From positions 62,001-126,000 of the forward strand of contig JADJCG010000017.1 in assembly GCA_016703335.1 (NCBI GenBank): a stretch of DNA of 64,000 nucleotides, in the 5' to 3' direction. Shown here piece after piece: positions 7,726-16,109 of the stretch. Under the pieces are notes generated by a model, which searched no databases, was not told the DNA's origin, and saw only the letters and a list, made by a program, of their open reading frames with translations. This DNA comes from Caulobacteraceae bacterium (lineage in GTDB: Bacteria; Pseudomonadota; Alphaproteobacteria; Caulobacterales; Aquidulcibacteraceae). Position 1 is the stretch's first letter. Every line of letters begins with the position of its first letter. The translations under genes and the position numbers were made by a program.

Positions 7726-9486
7726 TTAGTGGATCGTCATGCGTTCCGTTTCAGCCCGAGCGTTCGCGTCTTCTTCGCGCATCGCCGACATCACGCGTTG
7801 CAGGCGCGGGTCCGACAGCGCCGCGTTGAGGCGCACGAGGCCCTCAACGCTCGCCGACGAGGCGCCGAACATTTCGCCGAACGCTTCAAACGGATTTTCG
7901 GCCGTCGGATAGAAGCGCAGCTGAACGCGAGCGTCCTCGTCAATGCCGGCCAGCGCACGTGCGCGCGCCAGCGCCACCGAGAAGCCGCCGAGATGATCGA
8001 CCAGCCCGCGCTCAAGCGCTTGCTGACCGGTCCACACGCGACCTTGCGCAACAGTGCGAACCTGCTCGGGCGTCATACCGCGACCTTCGGCGACGAGGCC
8101 GAGGAATTGCTGGTAAGCGCGATCGATGAAGGCCGCGAACGTGGCGCGCTCGGCTTGGTTGAAGCCGCGATTGGTCGAGAACATCTCAACCATCGGCGAG
8201 CCGACCGTGACCGTCTCGGTATTGCTCGAGAGGTAATAGTCCATCGCCGGGCCGATGATGAGCTTGCCGCCGACAACACCGATCGAGCCGGTGATCGTCG
8301 AAGGCGAGGCAATGATCTCGTCCGCAAATGCCGAGACGTAGTAGCCGCCAGAGGCCGCCACATCGCCCATCGAAACGACGACATGCTTGCCGCGCTCCTT
8401 GGCCGTGCGCAGCGCCGCCAGGATTTGATCCGAGGCAACCACGGAGCCGCCAGGGCTGGAGACGCGGAACACAATCGCCGCGACGTCATCATCTTCCGAC
8501 GCATCGAGCAGAGCTTGCGCGATGGCGTCGCTGTTCATTTGCGACTCGTCATTGAAGAGGTCGTGGCTGATCGGGCCGGAGACGATAGCGCCTTCGCCCT
8601 GAACCACGGCGATCACGCGGCCGCCCGAATGAACCGGCGCGCGATAATCAGCGAAGTCGATGAGTTCGGCGTTTTCAGCACGAGCCAGAGCCGCACGTTC
8701 CGCTTCCTCAGGACGGCCGATCTCATCGATCAGCGTGAGTTCGCGGGCGCGCTGCGCCGTGAACGGCGTTGCTTCGACCGCCGAACGAGTCGCTTCCGGC
8801 GTGATGCCACGGTCGGTTGCGATGTTGGCGATCATGTTGCCGTAGATGCCGTTCATCAGGCTCGTGACCTCTTCACGGTGCGCCGGCGTGAACGTGCTTT
8901 GGGTCAGCGAGTTCGGATACGTCTTGTAATCCTCGCGCTGCTCGAATTGCGCTTGCAGGTGATAGCGCTGCAGCGTCTGGCCGAAGAACGTGACTTCCGC
9001 GGAAAGACCCATCGGTTGGAATTCACTGGTCTCCTGCAACCAGACTTCATCCGAGTCCGCGATCGCCATGTAGCCTGGCATGCCCATGCGGACGCCGTCG
9101 TTCTGGATATGCGCGACGACGAACTTGCCAGACGCACGGAACGCCGCCAGCGCCGCGCGAAGCTCTTCAGCTTGGGCCGCCTGCATGCCGCCCGTGTTGG
9201 CGCGGATGTAAATGCCTTCGACCGCGTTGTCGGTGCGTGCGCCGTCGATCTTGCCGAGCACGTCGAGAAGCGCGTTGCCGCCGCCGCTAAACGAAGCGAA
9301 CGGGTTGGAAGAAGATTGGTCGGTGAGCGGTTCGCGCAGATCGAGCGCCAGGACCATGTGCGAGGGCTGCGGCGGCTGGCTGTTGAACGAGGCGCTCAGC
9401 ATGCCGATCAGGATGATCGGCGCGAGAACCAGGAACAGCACCAGGCCGGTCAGCACACCCGCCACGGTGATGAGGAATTGCTTCAC
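7726..9486 (-). CDS. sppA: Signal peptide peptidase SppA, 67 kDa type
   Basis: This membrane-anchored serine protease degrades cleaved signal peptides at the inner membrane. The 586-residue length fits the double-domain 67K form. The N-terminal membrane anchor is FLITVAGVLTGLVLFLVLAP. The catalytic Ser is in GDVAASGGYYVSA, and the general-base Lys is likely the one in EDYKTYPNSLTQ. The start is GTG with GGAG about 10 bases upstream. The promoter side contains two nearly identical 16-base repeats at 9521 and 9565. Confidence 0.93.
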   Translation of the reverse strand: MKQFLITVAGVLTGLVLFLVLAPIILIGMLSASFNSQPPQPSHMVLALDLREPLTDQSSSNPFASFSGGGNALLDVLGKIDGARTDNAVEGIYIRANTGGMQAAQAEELRAALAAFRASGKFVVAHIQNDGVRMGMPGYMAIADSDEVWLQETSEFQPMGLSAEVTFFGQTLQRYHLQAQFEQREDYKTYPNSLTQSTFTPAHREEVTSLMNGIYGNMIANIATDRGITPEATRSAVEATPFTAQRARELTLIDEIGRPEEAERAALARAENAELIDFADYRAPVHSGGRVIAVVQGEGAIVSGPISHDLFNDESQMNSDAIAQALLDASEDDDVAAIVFRVSSPGGSVVASDQILAALRTAKERGKHVVVSMGDVAASGGYYVSAFADEIIASPSTITGSIGVVGGKLIIGPAMDYYLSSNTETVTVGSPMVEMFSTNRGFNQAERATFAAFIDRAYQQFLGLVAEGRGMTPEQVRTVAQGRVWTGQQALERGLVDHLGGFSVALARARALAGIDEDARVQLRFYPTAENPFEAFGEMFGASSASVEGLVRLNAALSDPRLQRVMSAMREEDANARAETERMTIH

Positions 9487-9520
9487 GACAGGAGACTCCC
9501 ACCCGGCCCCTATGGCGGGT

Positions 9521-9580
9521 TTATCGATAAATGATATGGAGCGGGGTCCGAGGCAAGCGGAATTTTATCGAAAAATGATA
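9521..9580. promoter_or_regulatory. Pair of 16-bp direct repeats upstream of sppA (candidate operator)
   Basis: TTATCGATAAATGATA (9521-9536) and TTATCGAAAAATGATA (9565-9580) differ at one base. They are spaced 44 bases apart, about four helical turns, in an otherwise GC-rich intergenic region. The first copy contains the palindrome TATCGATA. The arrangement suggests a regulator binding on one face of the helix, or two promoter elements. The cognate protein is unknown. Confidence 0.5.
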
Positions 9581-9686
9581 AATGCGCACCTTGGCCGGGC
9601 TGCCAGCTGCGTCAAAACCTTGCCGCAACGCAACTTTTCCCCAAGCACGGCGTAGAGCATGATGCACAGCGGAGGGCTGGCTCGGA

Positions 9687-10142
9687 ATGGCCGTGTCACG
9701 CGGTAGACCCGCATTCGCTACGGACGATTGGATGCAGGAGCAGCAGCTTGGTGCAGAGGCGGAGGCTGAAGGCTGGCGCCGCATGCGCCAGAAGTTCGTC
9801 CGTCCCGAACCCGAGCCTTATCAACCCGTACCAGCCGCCGCTATCGCAGCCATCGTCGAGGCCGATCCGCACCGGACCGGCAGCGTTATTCTCAAAGCGG
9901 TCGTCCGCTTCCTGCTGGCCGCATTCGCCGCCTATCTGGCCTGGATTGCCGGGGTGGATGCCCGCTTCGGCGAGTTCGACATCTGGATGGCCACCGGCTC
10001 GACCTTCGCCATCGTCCTCGCGCTATCAATGTTCGGCCCGGCGCGCGGCTTCGTGCACGCGGCAGCGGAAACCATGCGCTGGGTTCTGCTCATCGCCGTC
10101 GGCTTTGGAGCAACCTGGCTCGCCTTCAACTGGCCGGGCTAA
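9687..10142 (+). CDS. Hypothetical membrane protein
   Basis: This 151-residue protein has a hydrophilic N-terminal half of about 70 residues. Three hydrophobic segments follow, near 72-90 (AVVRFLLAAFAAYLAWIAG), 103-117 and 130-148 (WVLLIAVGFGATWLAFNW). GGAGGG lies upstream of the ATG. No family is recognised. It is followed 53 bases later by tRNA-Pro on the same strand. Confidence 0.65.
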   Translation: MAVSRGRPAFATDDWMQEQQLGAEAEAEGWRRMRQKFVRPEPEPYQPVPAAAIAAIVEADPHRTGSVILKAVVRFLLAAFAAYLAWIAGVDARFGEFDIWMATGSTFAIVLALSMFGPARGFVHAAAETMRWVLLIAVGFGATWLAFNWPG

Positions 10143-10194
10143 GCGCGTTGCGCCATCCGCAGAACCGTGTAAAAGGCCCGCCTCGCGCAAGCGT

Positions 10195-10271
10195 CGGAGT
10201 ATAGCTCAGCCTGGTAGAGCACCACGTTCGGGACGTGGGGGTCGTAAGTTCGAATCTTGCTACTCCGACCA
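10195..10271 (+). tRNA. tRNA-Pro (anticodon CGG)
   Basis: The acceptor stem CGGAGTA/TACTCCG, D-loop AGCTCAGCCTGGTAGAGC, anticodon stem CACG/CGTG with loop TTCGGGA (anticodon CGG) and the TTCGAATC T-loop are all present. The 3' CCA is encoded. It decodes CCG, the likely major proline codon in this GC-rich genome. Confidence 0.95.
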
Positions 10272-10290
10272 CTTGCGGCGCTCTTCCCGA

Positions 10291-11481
10291 TTAAGCGCCG
10301 GCGACCTTCTTAGCCTCAACGAACGCCCCAACTGCCCGCTCGACTTCGTCGCGCGTGTGCGCCGCCGACATCTGTGTGCGGATGCGGGCTTTGCCTTTTG
10401 GCACCACCGGATACGAGAACGCGATCACATAGACGCCGCGCTTCAGAAGCTCTTCGGCCAACTCCACTGCGGGCTTCGCGTCATAGAGCATCACCGGGAT
10501 GATCGGATGCTCGCCGGGGAGTAAGTCAAAGCCCGCCGCTTCCAGGCCACTACGGAAGAACTCCATGTTGGCCTTGAGTTGCCTGCGCAGATCATCGCCT
10601 TTCGCCGCAAGCTCAACAGCCTTGCGCGCGCCCGCCGCGATCGGCGGCGGCACGGTGTTCGAGAAGAGATACGGCCGCGAGCGTTGGCGCAGCAGTTCGA
10701 CGATTGCACGTTTGCCGCTGGTGAAACCACCGCTCGCGCCGCCAAGCGCCTTGCCGAGCGTGCTCGTCAGAATGTCCACGCGATCGATGCAATTACGATA
10801 CTCAGCCGTGCCGCGACCGCCTGGGCCAACAATGCCGGTCGAGTGCGAGTCATCGACGTGCACAAGTGCGTTGTAACGCTCGGCCAAATCGCAAATCTGA
10901 TCGAGCGACGCGATGACACCGTCCATCGAGAAGACGCCGTCTGTTGAAATCAATTTGAAACGCGCGCCGGCGGCATCGGCCGCTTTCAGCTGCGCTTCGA
11001 GGTCGTTCATGTCGTTATTCTTGTAGCGATACCGCTGCGCCTTGCAGAGCCGCACGCCATCGATGATCGAAGCGTGGTTCAACTCGTCAGAGATGATCGC
11101 ATCCTCGGCGCCTAGCAGCACTTCGAAGAGACCGCCATTTGCATCGAAGCACGACGGGTAGAGGATCGTGTCCTCCATCTGCAGCCATTTGGAGAGATCG
11201 CCTTCGAGCTCTTTGTGCACGGTCTGCGTGCCGCAGATGAAGCGCACCGAGGCCATGCCGTAGCCCCACTGATCCAAGCCCTCATGCGCCGCAGCTTTGA
11301 TGCGCTCATCTTGCGCGAGGCCCAGATAATTGTTGGCGCACATGTTGATGACGGACTTGCCGCCAGTGACGCCAATCTCAGCGCCCTGCGGCGTCGCGAT
11401 CACGCGCTCTTCCTTATAGAAACCCGCCTCACGAATGCCGTCGATCTCGCGTTCGATATGCTTCTGAAATTCGCCGTACAT
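10291..11481 (-). CDS. kbl: Glycine C-acetyltransferase (2-amino-3-ketobutyrate CoA ligase)
   Basis: This PLP enzyme cleaves 2-amino-3-ketobutyrate with CoA to glycine and acetyl-CoA, the second step of threonine breakdown. The 396-residue length is standard. Family motifs include MCANNYLGLAQDERI, FDANGGLFE and DDSHSTG. The Schiff-base lysine sits in LTSTLGKALGGASGGF. It follows tdh on the same strand with a gap of 8 bases, forming a tdh-kbl operon. Confidence 0.96.
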   Translation of the reverse strand: MYGEFQKHIEREIDGIREAGFYKEERVIATPQGAEIGVTGGKSVINMCANNYLGLAQDERIKAAAHEGLDQWGYGMASVRFICGTQTVHKELEGDLSKWLQMEDTILYPSCFDANGGLFEVLLGAEDAIISDELNHASIIDGVRLCKAQRYRYKNNDMNDLEAQLKAADAAGARFKLISTDGVFSMDGVIASLDQICDLAERYNALVHVDDSHSTGIVGPGGRGTAEYRNCIDRVDILTSTLGKALGGASGGFTSGKRAIVELLRQRSRPYLFSNTVPPPIAAGARKAVELAAKGDDLRRQLKANMEFFRSGLEAAGFDLLPGEHPIIPVMLYDAKPAVELAEELLKRGVYVIAFSYPVVPKGKARIRTQMSAAHTRDEVERAVGAFVEAKKVAGA

Positions 11482-11489
11482 GAAAGTCC

Positions 11490-12629
11490 TTACTTGTTGC
11501 GGTCGTCACGCGCCCATCCTTTGTCGCACGCGCGCACGAAAAGGACCCAAAACACCACAGCCTCCGGGACGGTGTGCTCCCCGCAACTCCTGGCCTTAGA
11601 CGCTCCCTCCCAGTTCAGAACGATCTTGCCGGACTTGCCTTCCAGCATGGTCTCAAAGCCCTCTTCGAACTTATGGTACGGCAGCCGGTGGGTGATGATC
11701 GGCGATAGATCGAGGCCGGACTGGATGAGCGTCGTCATCTTGTACCAGGTCTCGTACATCTCGCGGCCGTAGATGCCTTTTATCGTGAGCATGTTGAAGA
11801 CGACCTTGTTCCAGTCGACCTTCATATCGCCCGAGGGAATGCCGAGGATCGAAATCTTGGCGCCATGCGCCATATTATCGATCATGTCCGACAACGCATT
11901 GGGCGCGCCAGACATTTCGAGGCCAACGTCAAAGCCCTCGGTCATGCCGAGTTCTTTCTGCACGTCGCCCAACGTTTCCTTGGAAACGTTCACCGTGCGC
12001 GTCGCGCCGACTTTCTTGGCCAGCGCCAGGCGATAATCGTTGATGTCAGTGATCACGACATGGCGCGCGCCCACGTGCTTGGCGATCGCTGCAGCCATCG
12101 CGCCAATCGGGCCAGCGCCCGTGATCAGCACGTCTTCGCCGACCATGTCCCATTGCAGAGCCGTGTGCGTGGCGTTGCCGAAGGGGTCAAAGATCGAGGC
12201 GATGTCGAGATCAATGCCGTCATGGTGATGCCAGACGTTGGCGTTCGGGATGACGATGTATTCGGCAAAGCAGCCGGCGCGGTTCACGCCAACGCCGCTC
12301 GTGTACGGGCAAAGGTGACGGCGGCCGGCCATGCAATTGCGGCAGCGGCCGCAGACGATGTGGCCTTCGCCTGAGACGATCATGCCGGGCTTGTAGTCGT
12401 TGACGTTGTCACCAACCTCGACGACTTCGCCGACGAATTCGTGGCCGACGACCATCGGCACCGGGATCGTCTTCTGCGCCCACTCATCCCATTTGTAAAT
12501 GTGGATGTCGGTGCCGCAGATCGCCGTGCGCTTCACGCGGATCTTCACATCGTTGGGGCCGGCCTCTGGCTCGGCCACGTCTTCCAGCCAAAGCCCACGT
12601 TTGGCCTCGCGTTTGACCAGCGCTTTCAA
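11490..12629 (-). CDS. tdh: L-threonine 3-dehydrogenase, with an unusual C-terminal extension
   Basis: This zinc- and NAD-dependent dehydrogenase oxidises threonine to 2-amino-3-ketobutyrate. AICGTDIHIYKWDEW, GHEFVGEVVEVGDN and the four-Cys structural-zinc loop (CGRCRNCMAGRRHLC) are present. The Rossmann motif is GAGPIGAMAAA. The start is TTG after AAGGAGAGG. The protein is 379 residues instead of about 341-345. The normal end (SGKIVLNWE) is followed by about 35 basic, Cys-containing residues that fill the gap to kbl. A one-base indel in GGGAGGGAG removing the true stop is the likely cause. Confidence 0.93.
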   Translation of the reverse strand: MKALVKREAKRGLWLEDVAEPEAGPNDVKIRVKRTAICGTDIHIYKWDEWAQKTIPVPMVVGHEFVGEVVEVGDNVNDYKPGMIVSGEGHIVCGRCRNCMAGRRHLCPYTSGVGVNRAGCFAEYIVIPNANVWHHHDGIDLDIASIFDPFGNATHTALQWDMVGEDVLITGAGPIGAMAAAIAKHVGARHVVITDINDYRLALAKKVGATRTVNVSKETLGDVQKELGMTEGFDVGLEMSGAPNALSDMIDNMAHGAKISILGIPSGDMKVDWNKVVFNMLTIKGIYGREMYETWYKMTTLIQSGLDLSPIITHRLPYHKFEEGFETMLEGKSGKIVLNWEGASKARSCGEHTVPEAVVFWVLFVRACDKGWARDDRNK

Positions 12630-12676
12630 CGGCCTCTCCTTCGATGCGATAAGCGCGGCCTTAACCGCGCATGAAA

Positions 12677-12690
12677 TCCAAGTGTTTGGA
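12677..12690. promoter_or_regulatory. Short inverted repeat in the tdh/sdaA divergent promoter region
   Basis: TCCAA-GTGT-TTGGA is a perfect 5-base dyad in the roughly 120-base space between divergent tdh and serine ammonia-lyase. Its position suits an operator for joint control of threonine and serine catabolism, but short dyads arise by chance. Confidence 0.25.
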
Positions 12691-12749
12691 AATCAGTCCA
12701 TTATCTCCTACCTAGCTGAACGACAATCGCCTAACGTCAAGCACCCTTC

Positions 12750-14127
12750 ATGCTTTCAGTCCTCGACCTCTTCCGCATCGGCATCGGCCCCTCGAGCTCG
12801 CACACGCTCGGGCCGATCCGTATTGGAAAGCGCTATCTGGAAGACCTCAAAGGCGCTGTGGAATTGGACGCGGTCGCCAAGGTGGTCGTGGAACTGCAGG
12901 GTTCGCTGGCGCTGACGGGCAAGGGCCACGCGACGCCGAAAGCCGTCGTGTTGGGGTTGTTCGGCCTCGATCCGGAAACGCTCGATCCCGATGTCGCAGA
13001 GGCGACGGTGGAGCGCGTCGCGGTTGAGAAGCGCGTGAAGCTTCTGGGATCGCACGAGATCGCGTTCGATCCTGAGAGCGACATCGTTTTCGCCTATCAC
13101 ATCCTCCCGGAGCTGCACCCAAACGGCATGAAGCTCAGCGCCTTCGGCGAAGGCGGCCTACTGCTGTTCGAGCAGACCTATTACTCAACCGGCGGCGGCT
13201 TCATCGCGACAGAGAAGCAGCTCCGCACGCCAGCGCCGAAAGACATCATCACCACCGGCAGGAAAGTCCCGTTCCCGTTTGGCTCCGCCGCCGAGCTGCT
13301 TGAGCATTGCGCGCGCGAAGGCAAGACGATCGAGGAAATCATCTACGCCAACGAAGACGCGATGCGTCCCCGCGAAGAGACAGATGCGCGTTTGGATCGC
13401 GTGGCGCAGGTGATGTCGGCGTGCATCGATCGCGGGCTTCACAAGGAAGGCATTCTGCCAGGCGCGTTGCAGGTGACACGCCGTGCGCCGGCAATTTGGC
13501 AAAAGCTCAAGGACCAGCCCGGCGCCAATGAACCGGAGCGGCTGTTCGATTGGCTCAACGTCTATGCGATGGCGGTGAATGAGGAGAACGCGGCGGGCGG
13601 CCAGGTCGTCACTGCACCGACGAATGGCGCAGCGGGCATCCTGCCGTCGATCCTACGGCACTATTGCTTAAGCAGCGAAAACCCAACGCGCGATGTGCGG
13701 CGTTTCCTAGTGACCGCTGGCGGCATTGGCCCTCCTCTACAAGCAGCGCGCTTCGATCTCCGGGGCGGAGATGGGCTGCCAGGGCGAGGTCGGCGTCGCC
13801 TGCTCGATGGCGGCAGCGGGACTATCAGCCGTTTGGGGCGGTTCACCGCAACAGGTCGCCAACGCGGCCGAGATCGGGATGGAGCATAATCTAGGGCTCA
13901 CCTGCGACCCGGTCGGCGGCCTCGTCCAAATTCCCTGTATCGAGCGCAACGCGGTCGGCTCTGTGAAGGCGGTCAACGGCGCGCGGCTTTCGCTCCATTC
14001 GGACACGCCGAGCAAAGTCTCCCTGGATCAGGTCATCGAGACCATGCGCCAGACCGGGGTGGATATGTCCTCCAAGTATAAGGAAACCAGCCAGGGCGGC
14101 CTCGCCGTCAACGTGGTTGAGTGCTGA
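12750..14127 (+). pseudogene. sdaA: L-serine ammonia-lyase (Fe-S dependent), frame-broken
   Basis: This enzyme deaminates serine to pyruvate using a [4Fe-4S] cluster. The N-terminal domain shows IGPSSSHTLGPIRIGKRY and the catalytic half APTNGAAGILPSIL. Cluster ligands are in AEMGCQGEVGVACSM and LTCDPVGGLVQIPCIERN. The total is about 459 residues, normal for the single-chain form. The frame shifts near 13715-13725: deleting one G from GCTGGCGGC restores VTAAALALLYKQRASISGAEMG. It is divergent from tdh-kbl, which makes this an amino-acid catabolism cluster. Confidence 0.92.
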
Positions 14128-14217
14128 AACCCCGTTTGGGCCAAAGACTTGAGATGCGTCAGCCGGGCGCTGTTGCATCCGGATGCGGGCGCCTCTAAGT
14201 ACGCGCTTCGCCGGTTT

Positions 14218-14292
14218 TGGGGTGTCGCCAAGCGGTAAGGCAGCGGTTTTTGGTACCGCCATTCCTAGGTTCGAATCCTAGCACCCCAGCCA
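14218..14292 (+). tRNA. tRNA-Gln (anticodon TTG)
   Basis: The acceptor stem TGGGGTG/CACCCCA, anticodon stem GCGGT/ACCGC with loop TTTTGGT (anticodon TTG) and T-loop GGTTCGAATCC are clear. The discriminator base is G and CCA is encoded at 14290-14292. Confidence 0.95.
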
Positions 14293-14380
14293 GCGAACTA
14301 CCGATAGGAAGTGACGTAACGAACCGCTTGTCAGCGTGTTGACCAGCGGGCCAAGAAGACTTGCGTTTCAGAACGGAGCG

Positions 14381-14890
14381 ATGATGGCGCGGAAGAGCTA
14401 TATTCCTGGTGACTTCGAACTGGTCGTGAAGCGTTCGGCCACGGGGCTTGGACTCTTCGCCGAAAGCGAGATCCCGAAGAACGCCTGCATCATCGAATAT
14501 ACAGGCGTGCAGATTTCCAAAGAGCAGGAAGAAAAGAGCCGCTCGAAATATCTGTTCGAGATTCACGCCCGCAAAACCATCGACGGCGCGCCGCGCTGGA
14601 ACACCGCCCGCTACATCAATCACTCATGCCGCGCCAATTGTGAGCCGAACATTCACAAGGGCCGCGTGTTCATCCACGCCAAGCGTAAGATCAAGCCGGG
14701 CGAAGAGCTGAACTACGATTACGGCAAGAACTATTTCAACGAGTACCTGAAGGACATCTGCGCCTGCCCGAAGTGCGAAGAAAAGCGCGCATCGGTGAAG
14801 AAGGCCGCAGCCAAGACAGTCGCTCGTAAGCGCGCCGCGACTAAGGTGAAGAAGACGACCGCGAAAAAGTCTTCGCGTAAGGAACGCTAG
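14381..14890 (+). CDS. SET-domain protein lysine methyltransferase with a basic histone-H1-like tail
   Basis: A SET domain covers roughly residues 8-120. GLGLFAESEIPKN is the SAM-binding start, then come RYINHSCRANCEPN (SAM and pseudoknot) and GEELNYDYGKNYF. A post-SET cluster CACPKCEE follows. The last 40 residues are almost entirely Lys, Ala, Arg and Thr (KKAAAKTVARKRAATKVKK), like bacterial histone-H1-like tails. The start may be either of two adjacent ATGs (14381 or 14384). It overlaps convergent rpiA by four bases. The substrate is unknown; the tail could bind nucleic acid or be a self-substrate. Confidence 0.88.
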   Translation: MMARKSYIPGDFELVVKRSATGLGLFAESEIPKNACIIEYTGVQISKEQEEKSRSKYLFEIHARKTIDGAPRWNTARYINHSCRANCEPNIHKGRVFIHAKRKIKPGEELNYDYGKNYFNEYLKDICACPKCEEKRASVKKAAAKTVARKRAATKVKKTTAKKSSRKER

Positions 14891-15588
14891 AGCGTCTTTA
14901 CGTCAGCGCCCTTGGCTTTGCCGATAATCACGACTTGGCTGAGGCCGATGAAGAGGCCGTGCTCGACCACGCCTGCGATATCCTTCAACGCAGCGCCCAG
15001 CTTTTCCGGATCGGGGATGCGCTTGGCGTTGGCGTCGAGGATGTAGTTGCCGCCATCGGTGATGACTGGTTCGTTCGACTTGCCGGTGATCCGCAGGACC
15101 ACCTCGTCGCCGGCGCACCCAGACGCACGCAGAGCTTCCGTCACCCGTTGTTGCGTCAGCGCGAAACCAAAGCGGGTGACTTCCACCGGCAGCGGGAATT
15201 CGCCAAGCGTTTCGACCCACTTTGAGTCATCGGCAATGACGACCATCTGCTTCGACGCCGCCGCGACGATCTTCTCGCGCAACAGCGCGCCGCCGCCGCC
15301 TTTGATCAGACGGAATGCGGGATCAACTTCGTCAGCGCCGTCAACGTCGAGATCGAGCGATGTGATCTGGCTGATCTCAAGAAGCGGGACGCCGACTTGT
15401 TCGGCGAGATTGCGTGTCGCTTCGGAGGTTGGGACACCCTTCACGCGCAAGCCTTGCCGCACGCGCTCCCCGAGCTGACGAACGAAATGCGCGGACGTCG
15501 ACCCGGTGCCCAGGCCGACGACCATGCCGTCTTTCACGTAATCGAGCGCCGCTTGCGCCGCGTTGAATTTGGCGATGTCTCCGCTCAC
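14887..15588 (-). CDS. rpiA: Ribose-5-phosphate isomerase A
   Basis: This enzyme interconverts ribose-5-phosphate and ribulose-5-phosphate in the pentose phosphate pathway, feeding PRPP and purine synthesis. The 233-residue length is typical. GLGTGSTSAHFVRQLG, VDGADEVDP and KGGGGALLREKIVA are the substrate-binding and catalytic motifs. Its ATG overlaps the stop of the upstream YcxB-like gene, so glmU, the YcxB-like gene and rpiA form a tight minus-strand operon. Confidence 0.96.
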   Translation of the reverse strand: MSGDIAKFNAAQAALDYVKDGMVVGLGTGSTSAHFVRQLGERVRQGLRVKGVPTSEATRNLAEQVGVPLLEISQITSLDLDVDGADEVDPAFRLIKGGGGALLREKIVAAASKQMVVIADDSKWVETLGEFPLPVEVTRFGFALTQQRVTEALRASGCAGDEVVLRITGKSNEPVITDGGNYILDANAKRIPDPEKLGAALKDIAGVVEHGLFIGLSQVVIIGKAKGADVKTL

Positions 15589-16109
15589 GGGGCGCTCTCC
15601 TGAACTTGGGCGCGACGTCCTAGATTTTGGCGAAGCAGTCGCCGCAGCGCAGCGATGGCTTGAGTCGAAAGATCGCGCTTGGGAATTATCTGAATGGCGC
15701 TCTCTTTTTGCCGCAAGATGAACAGCGCTTTGGTTTCGATCGCGCCACGGTAGGCGCTCCAGGCGGCAGTTTTGCCGCTGTTGGCGATGCCATCTGGCGA
15801 AACAAAGTAAATTGTGGGCGCGAGGTGTCCTGGCGCGCCCGCGTTGAGATTTGCGGCAAAATAGAAAACCGCGAAAACCACAGGAGCGATGATGCCGAGG
15901 GTGATCGCCATCTGCGTCACGATTTCGAGCGTTCGCGGGGCGATCTCCATGCCTTCGCTTCGTTTGAAGTGCAGCACACCCTGCGCCACCGGCGGGATCA
16001 ACACTGCCAGCCAGAAGACGCGACTGCTCAAGGCATCGAAGAGAAGGCCCCAGAAATAATCCAAGCGCTTGCGTGTGACCGTGATCTCGAAGCGATCGGC
16101 TTTCGTCAC
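15585..16109 (-). CDS. YcxB-like membrane protein
   Basis: This 174-residue protein has two membrane helices, near residues 30-47 (VFWLAVLIPPVAQGVLHF) and 68-90 (MAITLGIIAPVVFAVFYFAA). A cytosolic C-terminal domain follows with WSAYRGAIETKALFILRQKE and IIPKRDLS. That TM-plus-PH-like design matches YcxB-domain proteins. No enzymatic role is known. It overlaps glmU (stop of glmU, start here) and rpiA by four bases each, so it is translationally coupled to both. Confidence 0.7.
   Translation of the reverse strand: MTKADRFEITVTRKRLDYFWGLLFDALSSRVFWLAVLIPPVAQGVLHFKRSEGMEIAPRTLEIVTQMAITLGIIAPVVFAVFYFAANLNAGAPGHLAPTIYFVSPDGIANSGKTAAWSAYRGAIETKALFILRQKESAIQIIPKRDLSTQAIAALRRLLRQNLGRRAQVQESAP

Noticed and set aside
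7660..9534. A 624-codon open frame on the + strand opposite sppA
   Set aside because: It is the antisense shadow of sppA: Arg/His/Ala-rich with no domain, while sppA on the other strand has all its catalytic motifs.
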